The notes beneath the pieces were generated by a model. It was not told the DNA's origin and did no database searches. It saw only the letters and a program-made list of their open reading frames with translations. A stretch of 64,000 nt of DNA from UBA1141 sp963665155 (GTDB taxonomy: Bacteria; Chloroflexota; Dehalococcoidia; Lucifugimonadales; UBA3495), in contig CAXXFI010000002.1 in the NCBI GenBank assembly GCA_963665155.2, positions 186,001 to 250,000 on the forward strand, read 5' to 3'. Of the stretch, positions 43,186-51,064 are shown piece after piece. Numbering within the stretch: position 1 is the stretch's first letter; each line of letters opens with the position of its first letter. A program made the translations under genes and the position numbers.

Positions 43186-44055
43186 CTAGAGGACTTGCCA
43201 GAATCGTTTTCCATCCTTGAGGACAACTTTTCCAATGTTGTCGTCAGGGTGGAAGTGGCCCGCCGCAACGACGTAACCCTCGGCTTGGGCACGGTCCAGC
43301 AAAGCGGCCCTGCTGCGTCGGCTGGCCTCTTTGTCGGTGTCGACCCCGGCGGTCCAAGTTGGCTCATAGACCTGGGCTTTGCTGTGGAGGACATCTCCTA
43401 CGATCATCGCTTTTTCGCCTTGGGAGCTTATCAAGATGGCCTGGTGGCCGGGGGTGTGTCCCGGAGTGGGCAAGGTGCTCACTTCGTTGGTGATGTTGTA
43501 TTCACCTTCGATCAAGTCCATCTTCCGCAACCTTTGCAAAGGCAGAACCTGGGTTTTAATGTAAGGGCGCTCTTCCAATACCTCTGGCTGGTTAAAGTAG
43601 TCCCAATCTAGCTTGGGTACCAGGTACCGGGCTCGACGGAAATTGGGCGCTGGCATCCCACCCGAATACCGTATGTTCCATCCCACATGATCGCCGTGGA
43701 GATGGGTGTGGACAACAATCGTCACCTCATCCGACGGACCTACGTTGGTATTGTTGAGCCGGTCGGCCGGGATCAATATGGGCCGCAGTTCTTCGTAAAG
43801 ATTACCGGTGCGATTATCCAAATGCTCGTGGGGACCAGGGCCCATTCCTGTGTCAACCAAGATCGTCTGGCCTTGGGAACGCACGACCCAAACCCCATAG
43901 TAGAGTTGTATCTGGCCGTTCTCTAGAATGTCCTGATAGGGAGCCCAATCGTCTCCGGTAACATCGGGAAACATCCGTTCCGGTGGCCGTGGCGGCGGTA
44001 TCATGTCCATGACCGCCATTATCTCGACGTTGCCAACCGTAATTTTGTCTGCCAT
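43186..44055 (-). CDS. MBL-fold metallo-hydrolase (paralogue of the 17068 gene)
   Basis: A 289-residue metallo-beta-lactamase-fold protein. HTHLHGDHVGW places His118, His120, Asp122 and His123; LPTPGHTPGHQAILI and IVGDVLHSKAQVYEP add the remaining ligands, and AAGHFHPDDNIGKVV closes the site. Layout, length and the ligand residue numbers match the MBL gene at 17068. Substrate unknown. Lies upstream of the decarboxylase gene on the same strand. Confidence 0.9.
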   Translation of the reverse strand: MADKITVGNVEIMAVMDMIPPPRPPERMFPDVTGDDWAPYQDILENGQIQLYYGVWVVRSQGQTILVDTGMGPGPHEHLDNRTGNLYEELRPILIPADRLNNTNVGPSDEVTIVVHTHLHGDHVGWNIRYSGGMPAPNFRRARYLVPKLDWDYFNQPEVLEERPYIKTQVLPLQRLRKMDLIEGEYNITNEVSTLPTPGHTPGHQAILISSQGEKAMIVGDVLHSKAQVYEPTWTAGVDTDKEASRRSRAALLDRAQAEGYVVAAGHFHPDDNIGKVVLKDGKRFWQVL

Positions 44056-44286
44056 CGGGCTCTCCTTTTGACTTGTTAAGTTATGACTTGTTGAAGCTTG
44101 ACCGGGTGACGCCTGGGTCGTTCCTCGACCCGCAGGGCGATCTCCGAACTCTCCAGTCGGTCACGGGTAACATGCGTGATCATAAAGCCGGCAATTCTAA
44201 GCGAAGTTCACTTATTCAGGGTTCGGTAACGGTCCGGTCGCAAAGCAGCAAAATCCTGAAATAGGGAAATTCACGGCAAACAAAGT

Positions 44287-44799
44287 CTAATATTCCAAGA
44301 TTGAGAAAATATCATAGCCGGACAGAATTTCACGCCCGCCGAGATCGGTCAACTCAATCACCACGCCGATACCTGACACCAGTCCTCCGCATTTCTCCAC
44401 CAGCCGAGCGCTGGCGGCCAAGGTGCCTCCGGTGGCCAGCAAGTCATCTAGAATCAATGCTTTTTGGCCAGGGAGGATTCCGTCAACATGAATTTCCATC
44501 GTGTTGTTTCCGTATTCCAGTGCGTAGTCCTCTTGGTGGGTTTCGGCAGGCAACTTGCCGGGTTTGCGAACCGGAACGATGGGTTTGCCCAGTTCGTAAG
44601 CCAAAGGCGCACCGAACAAGAACCCGCGGGACTCAACAGCGACGACCACATCCAAGTCAGCGGACTTGTAACGGTCCACAAGTTGACCAATGGTATAGCG
44701 GAAAGCCTCTGGGCTTTGAATTAAAGGGGTAATGTCGCGGAAAAGGATACCCGCTTGGGGGAAATCGGGGACGTCCCGGATGTATGATTTTAGCCGCAT
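44287..44799 (-). CDS. apt: Adenine phosphoribosyltransferase
   Basis: The purine-salvage enzyme that makes AMP from adenine and PRPP. From ATG 44799 the protein is 170 aa and begins MRLKSYIRDVPDFPQAGILFRDITPL, the standard APRT opening; the frame also extends 13 codons further to a TTG at 44838. The PRPP loop is ALILDDLLATGGTLAA, and VESRGFLFG is the adenine pocket. A GGAAAAT weakly resembling a ribosome-binding site lies before 44799. Monocistronic as far as seen. Confidence 0.93.
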   Translation of the reverse strand: MRLKSYIRDVPDFPQAGILFRDITPLIQSPEAFRYTIGQLVDRYKSADLDVVVAVESRGFLFGAPLAYELGKPIVPVRKPGKLPAETHQEDYALEYGNNTMEIHVDGILPGQKALILDDLLATGGTLAASARLVEKCGGLVSGIGVVIELTDLGGREILSGYDIFSILEY

Positions 44800-45263
44800 A
44801 TTTTCCAAACCAATCCCAAGATTCGCCTGAAGGCCCAATTAACTCGCCCAATTAACTCAATAGTTGCGAGAATGGCCCTTAAAGCAAGCAATTATATTTG
44901 AAGGACCACCAGGCACCGAAAAGGCCGACAAAGCCCTGCGAGTCCCGTTAAATCCAGCTCCTATTTGACGGGCAAACAGTCGCAGATTAACGGCCAACGC
45001 GCAAGCTCGGGCCGCCTGGAGTGTAGAATAAGCAAACCACGCCGTCAAGCATGAAGGCCCTCTAAAAGCAATGATGGAGCGTCCTAATCAGCACCCGATT
45101 CAACGAAGCAAATCGCAGCTAAACTAGGCTTGTTCCGATTGACTTTGGACATGGCGCTTTGTATACTTAAAAGTGCGCAATTTGGTCTTGGCGAAATGGC
45201 CCCAAATCTGGGGTCATTTGTAATGTGTCCGCTATCCAACTTTCTCGCTATACCAAGCACTAG
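44800..45263. other. Intergenic region with tRNA promoter
   Basis: No gene beyond the possible 13-codon apt extension. It contains a promoter at 45139-45167 for the tRNA genes. Confidence 0.7.
45139..45167 (+). promoter_or_regulatory. Sigma-70-type promoter before the tRNA-Thr gene
   Basis: TTGACT (45139-45144) and TATACT (45162-45167) with a 17-bp spacer, about 97 bp upstream of the first tRNA. Confidence 0.65.
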
Positions 45264-45338
45264 GCCCCTGTGGCGCAAGGGAAGCGCAGTCGATTTGTAA
45301 TCGACAGGTTAGCGGTTCGAATCCGCTCTGGGGCTCCA
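45264..45338 (+). tRNA. tRNA-Thr (anticodon TGT)
   Basis: 75 nt with encoded CCA. Anticodon stem GTCGA/TCGAC encloses TTTGTAA, so the anticodon is TGT (Thr, ACA). D stem GCGC/GCGC, T stem AGCGG/CCGCT. The acceptor stem GCCCCTG/CTGGGGC has one T-T mismatch at pair 6. Confidence 0.9.
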
Positions 45339-45471
45339 CAACAACGTGTCACCGCGAGGTGTCAAAGTGAGACCCAGTTCTTCGCGGCGCAACCATAAAC
45401 AATATTCCACGGGCATTTCTAAGCACGAGGGTTTCCAAAGAATCCAAGGGTGTGCGGAGTCTGCCCAACAT

Positions 45472-45559
45472 GGAGGGGTGGGTGAGTGGTTAAAGCCACC
45501 AGACTGTAAATCTGGCGTCCGGAAGGGCTTCGCAGGTTCGAATCCTGCCCCCTCCACCA
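45472..45559 (+). tRNA. tRNA-Tyr (anticodon GTA)
   Basis: 88 nt with a long variable arm typical of bacterial tRNA-Tyr and encoded CCA. Anticodon stem CAGA/TCTG encloses the loop with GTA (Tyr). Acceptor GGAGGGG/CCCCTCC is fully paired. Confidence 0.94.
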
Positions 45560-45645
45560 TCCATTACCCATATTCTATTACCTAAATCCAGTGGTTTAAC
45601 TTATAATATAATGCGTAGTCATTAATGCTGGAAAACAGGCAGCTA

Positions 45646-45720
45646 GCCCAGATAGCTCAGCGGTAGAGCACGTTCTTGGTAAGAACGGGGTCGGCGGTTC
45701 AATCCCGCCTCTGGGCTCCA
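45646..45720 (+). tRNA. tRNA-Thr (anticodon GGT)
   Basis: 75 nt with encoded CCA. Acceptor GCCCAGA/TCTGGGC fully paired; anticodon stem CGTTC/GAACG with TTGGTAA loop, giving GGT (Thr, ACC). A tRNA-Thr(GGT) before tuf is a common bacterial arrangement. A TATAAT box lies at 45602-45607. Confidence 0.95.
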
Positions 45721-45797
45721 GCATTATGGGTGCCACAGTTGGTTAGAACCCAACAGTATGAAAATAAAACAGAAGCTATATTAAAGAGGAGACCTAA

Positions 45798-46982
45798 ATG
45801 GCCAAGCAAAAATTCGACCGGAGCAAGCCCCATGTTAACGTGGGAACCATCGGCCACGTGGATCACGGTAAGACCACGCTAACCTCTGCTATCACCAAGG
45901 TTATGGCAGCTAAGGGCATGGCCAATTACCGGGACATGGATGCGATTGATAACGCCCCGGAAGAAAAGGCCAGGGGTGTCACCATAGCCATTGCCCACGT
46001 GGAGTACGAAACCGAGACCAGGCACTACGCCCACGTAGATTGCCCCGGCCACGCAGACTACATTAAGAACATGATCACCGGAGCAGCCCAGATGGATGGG
46101 GCGATCTTGGTGGTTAGCGCTCCGGACGGCCCGATGCCTCAAACCCGGGAGCACATTCTTCTGGCCCGCCAAGTAGCCGTCCCCCGCATCATTGTTGCCT
46201 TGAACAAGGTGGACATAATGGAGGATGAAGAGCTGTTGGAGCTGGTGGAGATGGAAGTTAGGGAATTGCTAGATGCTTACGATTTCCCTGGTGACGACAC
46301 TCCCATCATTAGGGTCAGCGGCCTGAAAGCCCTGGAAGACGACCCTGAAGCCATAGCAGGGGTGGAGAAACTCGTAGCAGCGCTGGATGAATACATACCG
46401 GTTCCCACCCGCATAACGGACCGACCGTTCCTGATGCCCATCGAAGACGTGTTCGGCATCAAAGGCCGTGGCACCGTGGTGACCGGTAGGGTGGAACGGG
46501 GCAGCCTGAACCAAGGCGATCCGGTGGAGATCATCCGGTTCGGCGACGTACGAGAGACGGTAGCCACCGGACTGGAGATGTTCCACAAGTTGCTGGATAC
46601 CACCGAGGCGGGGGACGCCGTAGGCGTGCTGCTCCGTGGCGTGGACCGTGACGAAGTGGAAAGGGGTCAAGTGTTGGTCAAACCCGGGTCCATGCGGCCT
46701 TACACCAACGCCAAAGCGGAAGTATACGTGCTGAGCCGCGAAGAAGGCGGTCGCCACACACCGTTCTTCCCTGGTTACAAGCCCCAGTTCTACATTCGTA
46801 CCAGCGACATTACCGGCGAGATTCAGTTGCCTGAAGGCGTGGAAATGGTCATGCCCGGCGACAACATTCAAATGACAATCAAACTGATAACGCCTGTGGC
46901 CATCGAAGAGGGACTGCGTTTCGCCATTAGAGAGGGCGGTCGGACCGTAGGTTCCGGCGTATTCACGGAGTTGTTGGATTAA
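45798..46982 (+). CDS. tuf: Elongation factor Tu
   Basis: 394 aa GTPase that delivers aminoacyl-tRNA to the ribosome. The P-loop GHVDHGKT is at 19-26, DCPGHADYI and NKVD follow, and the domain II/III sequence is complete up to GGRTVGSGVFTEL. The ATG has a GAGGAG site. It starts the tuf-rpmG-secE-nusG-rplK-rplA-rplJ-rplL block typical of bacteria, minus rpoBC, which does not follow here. Confidence 0.98.
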   Translation: MAKQKFDRSKPHVNVGTIGHVDHGKTTLTSAITKVMAAKGMANYRDMDAIDNAPEEKARGVTIAIAHVEYETETRHYAHVDCPGHADYIKNMITGAAQMDGAILVVSAPDGPMPQTREHILLARQVAVPRIIVALNKVDIMEDEELLELVEMEVRELLDAYDFPGDDTPIIRVSGLKALEDDPEAIAGVEKLVAALDEYIPVPTRITDRPFLMPIEDVFGIKGRGTVVTGRVERGSLNQGDPVEIIRFGDVRETVATGLEMFHKLLDTTEAGDAVGVLLRGVDRDEVERGQVLVKPGSMRPYTNAKAEVYVLSREEGGRHTPFFPGYKPQFYIRTSDITGEIQLPEGVEMVMPGDNIQMTIKLITPVAIEEGLRFAIREGGRTVGSGVFTELLD

Positions 46983-46985
46983 ATT

Positions 46986-47156
46986 ATGGCTAGGAAAACC
47001 GGAGACGTAAGACAAGTTATAAATTTGCAGTGCGGCGATTGCCGAGAGCGTAACTACACCTCGGCTAAAAACCGGCGCAACGACCCACAGCGTTTGGAGC
47101 TTCGTAAATACTGCTCCCGCTGCCGAAATCACACGGTGCACCGGGAAGTGAGGTAG
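46986..47156 (+). CDS. rpmG: 50S ribosomal protein L33
   Basis: A 56-residue protein too short for usual ORF cut-offs. MARKTGDVRQVINLQCGDCR is followed by RERNYTSAKNRRND and ends KYCSRCRNHTVHREVR. The four cysteines (C-x2-C, C-x2-C) form the zinc-ribbon version of L33, and the lysine/arginine content fits rRNA binding. It starts 3 bp after the tuf stop and ends 2 bp before the secE start. Confidence 0.93.
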   Translation: MARKTGDVRQVINLQCGDCRERNYTSAKNRRNDPQRLELRKYCSRCRNHTVHREVR

Positions 47157-47158
47157 CG

Positions 47159-47395
47159 TTGGCCAGATCCTCAACCAGAAGCACCCGTATTGTCACGCCT
47201 GGGGCAGGCGCACGGGTCAGCCCGATAGGTTTCCTACAAGAAACGTTTTCGGAGTTGCGTAAATCCGTTTGGCCCAGCCGTGAAGAAACGTCTCGGCTGA
47301 CCGTAGTCGTGATTGTTTTGTCGATCGTAGCTGCGTTCTTCTTGGGAGGTCTAGACCGGATATTCGCCGAGACCTTCACTAAGTACGTGCTATAA
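47159..47395 (+). CDS. secE: Preprotein translocase subunit SecE
   Basis: A 78-residue protein with one C-terminal membrane helix, as in non-enterobacterial SecE. FLQETFSELRKSVWPSREE is the conserved amphipathic cytoplasmic helix, followed by VVVIVLSIVAAFFLGGLDRIF. TTG start at 47159, 2 bp after rpmG. Confidence 0.93.
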   Translation: MARSSTRSTRIVTPGAGARVSPIGFLQETFSELRKSVWPSREETSRLTVVVIVLSIVAAFFLGGLDRIFAETFTKYVL

Positions 47396-47581
47396 GATTG
47401 CTCCGCGCCAGTTATGGCAGAGCATTTTGTCCCATAACGTTCGGGGCGTTGGTTTCAAGCGACGGCTAATTGCGGCCTTTGTTCAAATTAATCGTTGCCC
47501 GGCTTGAGTATTGAAACTTTTCGGAATTCACGGTCGATTTTAAGCCGTTGGCAAATGTCGAGTCCTCGGCAGGTAACACAA

Positions 47582-48157
47582 ATGACTACAAGCGATTCCC
47601 AGGTAGAAGAAATCCAAGGGCCACGGTGGTACATAGTCCATACGTACTCCGGGCAAGAAGATATTGTCGAAAAAAACCTGAATCTGCGTATTCAAAGCTT
47701 GGATATGCAAGACCGTATCGTTCAAGTACTGGTTCCCACCGAGGAAGAGGTCGTCTTCAAGGACGGCAAACGCCGTTCGGAGCGACGGAAGTTGTTCCCC
47801 GGTTACATCCTGGTCCACATGGATATGGACGACGAAAGCTGGTATGCGGTGCGGAACACCCCCGGCGTAACCGGGTTCGTCTCCAGTGAGGACGAGTCGG
47901 ACAAGAGGCCCAAACCGGTGCCTCTGGAAGATAAGCAGATCGAAGACATTCTAAAGCAAGTGGACTCCGACGCAACGCGCATCAAGATCGGATTAGAGTT
48001 GGGTGAGACGGTGCGAATTACCGAGGGGCCATTCGTTGACTTTATCGGGGCAATCAATAACATTGATGAGGGCAAGGGTAAAATCCGAGTCCTTGTCTCA
48101 TTCTTCGGGCGGGAAACTCCGGTGGAGTTGGACTTCCTACAAGTGGAGAGCATCTAG
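47582..48157 (+). CDS. nusG: Transcription termination/antitermination protein NusG
   Basis: 191 aa from ATG 47582, chosen because GGCAGGT lies upstream and the sequence that follows (WYIVHTYSGQEDIVEKNL) starts the NGN domain correctly; an in-frame extension to 47495 is probably not translated. KLFPGYILVHM and NTPGVTGFV are further NGN motifs, and GETVRITEGPFVDFIGAI is the KOW domain. Couples RNA polymerase to Rho and the ribosome. Confidence 0.95.
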   Translation: MTTSDSQVEEIQGPRWYIVHTYSGQEDIVEKNLNLRIQSLDMQDRIVQVLVPTEEEVVFKDGKRRSERRKLFPGYILVHMDMDDESWYAVRNTPGVTGFVSSEDESDKRPKPVPLEDKQIEDILKQVDSDATRIKIGLELGETVRITEGPFVDFIGAINNIDEGKGKIRVLVSFFGRETPVELDFLQVESI

Positions 48158-48166
48158 GAGCTAACA

Positions 48167-48595
48167 GTGGCAAAGAAAGTTAGAGCAATCATTAAGCTTC
48201 AGTTGGAAGCAGGCAAGGCAACACCCGCCCCACCGGTGGGTCCGGCTCTGGGTCAGCATGGCGTAAACATCATGGGTTTCGTGAAGGAATACAATTCCCG
48301 CACGGCGAACCAATCGGGCACCATAATTCCGGTGCACCTCACAGTGTTCGAAGACCGGTCCTTCACTTTCGTGACACGAACGCCGCCAGCATCCGAACTG
48401 CTGCGAAAGGCTGCCTCCGTAGAAAAGGGTTCATCCGATCTTCGACAGGGCTCCGTTGGTTCAATAAGCCGCCAAGCCTTGAGGGAAATCGCCCAGACCA
48501 AAGCAGTGGACCTGAATGCGTCGTCGACAGAAGAAGCTATGTCTATCATAGCGGGCACTGCACGGAGTATGGGGATAGATATTGCGGAGACCTAG
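48167..48595 (+). CDS. rplK: 50S ribosomal protein L11
   Basis: 142 aa. KVRAIIKLQLEAGKATPAPP and VGPALGQHGVNIMGFVKEYN are the N-terminal domain, ending in a Pro-rich hinge and the rRNA-binding C-terminal domain (GSVGSISRQALREIAQTK). Starts at GTG 48167 with AGGAG 8 nt before. Nine bp after nusG. Confidence 0.97.
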   Translation: MAKKVRAIIKLQLEAGKATPAPPVGPALGQHGVNIMGFVKEYNSRTANQSGTIIPVHLTVFEDRSFTFVTRTPPASELLRKAASVEKGSSDLRQGSVGSISRQALREIAQTKAVDLNASSTEEAMSIIAGTARSMGIDIAET

Positions 48596-48729
48596 ACATC
48601 TTTCGATCTGACCTACGGTCTTCATCGCGGATGTCGTGCCAATCGTTGACGGGTTGTTGATAGCCTAAGTTCGGAAACCGGGATTAGAACCGTTTTAAAC
48701 TTATAGACATCTAGAGCAAGGTAAGAGCA

Positions 48730-49446
48730 ATGGTAAAGCACAGCAAACGTTATAGCGCGTTGACCGAACGTGTGGATTTGGATCGGGTTTATCAACCCGA
48801 AGAGGCCATTGAGTTGGTCAAGGAAGTTTCCACCGCCAAGTTCGATGAGACTGTGGAGATTCACCTGAGGACCAACGTGGACCCGCGCCACGCCGACCAG
48901 ATGGTTCGCGGCGTAACGGTCCTGCCCCATGGCTTGGGTAAGCAGGTAAGAGTTTTGGTTTTCGCAGGAGCCGACGGTGCGGACATCGCCCGGCAAGCGG
49001 GTGCCGACTATGTAGGGGAAGACGACCTGATCGCCCAAATCGAAGGCGGTTGGATGGAATTCGAAGTAGGACTGGCGACGCCTCAGGTAATGCCAAAAAT
49101 AGGGCGCCTAGGACGCATTTTGGGTCGTAGCGGCCTAATGCCCAATCCTAGGTCGGGTACCATGGTACAGCCCCAAGACCTGCCCCGGGCAATTCAAGAA
49201 GCCAAGGCGGGCCGGGTGGAATACCGGACCGACCGGACCGCTATAATACACAGTGCCGTAGGCAAGGTGAGTTTTAGTACCGAACAGCTCACCGAGAACC
49301 TGGGCTCACTGATCGGTTCCATTGTTCGGGACAGGCCCTCAGCGGTGAAAGGCCCGTTCTTGAGATCGGCGTACTTAACATCATCGATGGGTCCCAGTAT
49401 TCCCCTTGAAATAGCCGCACTGCAAGCCATGGAAGGCCCAGAGTAG
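48730..49446 (+). CDS. rplA: 50S ribosomal protein L1
   Basis: 238 aa, binds 23S rRNA at the L1 stalk and often represses its own mRNA. Conserved block LRTNVDPRHADQMVRG near the start, GLMPNPRSGTM and GKVSFS are visible. The 134 bp between rplK and rplA holds no gene; an L1-type operator may be there but I cannot define it. Confidence 0.97.
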   Translation: MVKHSKRYSALTERVDLDRVYQPEEAIELVKEVSTAKFDETVEIHLRTNVDPRHADQMVRGVTVLPHGLGKQVRVLVFAGADGADIARQAGADYVGEDDLIAQIEGGWMEFEVGLATPQVMPKIGRLGRILGRSGLMPNPRSGTMVQPQDLPRAIQEAKAGRVEYRTDRTAIIHSAVGKVSFSTEQLTENLGSLIGSIVRDRPSAVKGPFLRSAYLTSSMGPSIPLEIAALQAMEGPE

Positions 49447-49512
49447 GCAGCGGGATCTGAGCGAAGAACAGACCAGACCGTCCTAACAAGTAACCCACAA
49501 ACAATAGAATAT

Positions 49513-49577
49513 AGCCAAAGACTGCGGGTCCCTGCCAAATGCAGGGTTAATGACGAAGAAGTCGCCCGTCGAGGCGA
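49513..49577 (+). promoter_or_regulatory. L10 leader (ribosomal protein autoregulation)
   Basis: The rplA-rplJ gap reads GCCAAAGACTGCGGG, a TCCCTGC/GCAGGG hairpin, GTTAATGAC and then GTCGCCCGTCGAGG. These match the conserved kink-turn-like core of the L10(L12) leader that binds L10-L12. Excess L10 complex would hold the leader and reduce expression of rplJ-rplL. Confidence 0.75.
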
Positions 49578-49608
49578 AACATGTGGTGCCCCCAAGGCAC
49601 TATCATAG

Positions 49609-49636
49609 ATCCCGCGCCTTGACTTGTGCGCGGGAT
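49609..49636 (+). terminator. Terminator/attenuator hairpin before rplJ
   Basis: A perfect 9-bp stem (ATCCCGCGC with GCGCGGGAT), 10-nt loop, followed by TTTTTG. It lies just after the L10 leader, so it probably attenuates rplJ-rplL transcription and does not end an operon. Confidence 0.7.
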
Positions 49637-49732
49637 TTTTGCTTATCTGATATCCTGTTCGATAAGATTAAACTCACATGCAGAGCTTTTAGTGGATACT
49701 CATAATTGTGACTTAACATCGGGAGAATACCT

Positions 49733-50272
49733 TTGCCTACACAGCAGAAAATTGACCGAGTAAGCGAACTTGCAGACAAATTGGAACGGTCCACCATCGC
49801 AGTTGCCGCCGATTATACGGGGATCTCAGTAAATGAGATGAACGACTTTAGAAAGCAGATGCGAGCCAATGGTGTCGAGTTCACCATCATAAAGAATACT
49901 TTGATGGATTTGGCGGCTGAGGCAGCAAATCGCCCTCAGATGAAGGAAATTGTTCAAGGGCCAACCGCCGTGGCTTTTGGCTATAAAGACCCACAGAACG
50001 TAGCCAAAGCGATATCAGATTATGTGCGCAGTGCCCGCTCCGTGCTAGCGGTGAGGGGAGCAGTTATGGGAGATGGGCCGATTTTATCGTCCCAAGAAGT
50101 AAGTCGGCTGGCCTCATTACCTCCCAAGCCACAGCTAATCGCCAACCTATTGGGTCAACTGCAAGCTCCCATGCAGCGGTTGTTGGGTGCGCTTAATGGA
50201 CCATTGCAGAACTTCGGTGGAATACTTCAAGCCCGGATCCGGCAGCTTGAAGCCGTCGAGTCGGGCGAATAA
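49733..50272 (+). CDS. rplJ: 50S ribosomal protein L10
   Basis: 179 aa, the base of the L7/L12 stalk. IAVAADYTGISVNEMNDFRK and VEFTIIKNTLM are L10 motifs, and the C-terminal helix that holds L12 dimers ends the protein. TTG start at 49733, with GGGAGA upstream. Confidence 0.96.
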   Translation: MPTQQKIDRVSELADKLERSTIAVAADYTGISVNEMNDFRKQMRANGVEFTIIKNTLMDLAAEAANRPQMKEIVQGPTAVAFGYKDPQNVAKAISDYVRSARSVLAVRGAVMGDGPILSSQEVSRLASLPPKPQLIANLLGQLQAPMQRLLGALNGPLQNFGGILQARIRQLEAVESGE

Positions 50273-50320
50273 ATAACGCCAACCATACTATCTTTACCCT
50301 GCGAATATTGAGGAGGAACC

Positions 50321-50701
50321 GTGACTAAAGAAGAGATTATTGACGCAATCAAAGGCATGACCGTCCTGGAACTGGCCGACGTGGTAAAGGCTCTGGAAGA
50401 TGAGTTCGGCATTACTGCGGCAGCACCCGTGGCTGTAGCAGCGGCGCCTGCGGTCGGTGGCGGCGAAGCTGCTGAGGCTGTTGAGGAGCAGACCGAGTTC
50501 GAAGTGACCATAAAGGAAATTGGTCCGAACAAGATCAATGTGATTAAAGCCGTCCGGGAAGTCACATCATTGGGCCTTCGGGAAGCCAAGGAGTTGGTGG
50601 AAGCAGCCCCAACCGCTGTCAAGGAAGCGATCGCGAGGGACGAAGCCAACGAAATCAAGGGCAAACTGGAAGAAGCCGGAGCCGTTGTCGAGGTAAAGTA
50701 A
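50321..50701 (+). CDS. rplL: 50S ribosomal protein L7/L12
   Basis: 126 aa. The N-terminal dimerisation region (ELADVVKALEDEFGI), an alanine-rich hinge (AAAPVAVAAAPAVGGGEAAE), and the C-terminal factor-binding domain (NKINVIKAVREVTSLGLREA, KELVEAAPTAVKE) are all present. GTG start with a strong GAGGAGG site. Confidence 0.97.
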   Translation: MTKEEIIDAIKGMTVLELADVVKALEDEFGITAAAPVAVAAAPAVGGGEAAEAVEEQTEFEVTIKEIGPNKINVIKAVREVTSLGLREAKELVEAAPTAVKEAIARDEANEIKGKLEEAGAVVEVK

Positions 50702-50762
50702 GGGTCCAGTCCGTCCGGGTTCCCAGGCCATTCCCTGAGGGTCAATCTGGGGAGGGAAAAAA

Positions 50763-50984
50763 TTGAGCCGCCGCAAAGACATGGAGCGCTTTCTAAATAG
50801 AAAGCAGCAAAACGCGGATTACGTTGGCTTTCGAGGTGTCCAAACGGTGGCTACGCCTATCCCCGTTGCGTTGGAAAGCGCCGTTTGTTCGGTGTGCCAA
50901 CGAAAGCGCAACGTGGAAGTCGACACCCTCCCCGAAGACCGGTCTACTTTTGTCTGCGTGAGCTGCCAGCAAGAAGCTCAATAG
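50763..50984 (+). CDS. Small CxxC protein after rplL
   Basis: 73 aa with a CSVCQRK and a CVSCQQE motif: two C-x2-C pairs 29 residues apart, as in a zinc ribbon. The N-terminus is basic (MSRRKDMERFLNRKQQNADY). TTG start at 50763 with GGGGAGG before it. No name; possibly ribosome- or RNA-associated from location and charge. Confidence 0.6.
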   Translation: MSRRKDMERFLNRKQQNADYVGFRGVQTVATPIPVALESAVCSVCQRKRNVEVDTLPEDRSTFVCVSCQQEAQ

Positions 50985-51064
50985 CCCGGGACGCTGGTGG
51001 CTCCCACTTTCACGCCTCGTGACTTCGTGGCCCGTTCCGCGGGTTCAAACTCTGCATGGCGTGC

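Noticed and set aside
44069..44099. Direct repeat TGACTTGTT before the MBL gene
   Set aside because: Only two short imperfect copies, no evidence for regulatory function.
47495..47581. N-terminal extension of NusG
   Set aside because: ATG 47582 has a ribosome-binding site and gives the normal NusG length.
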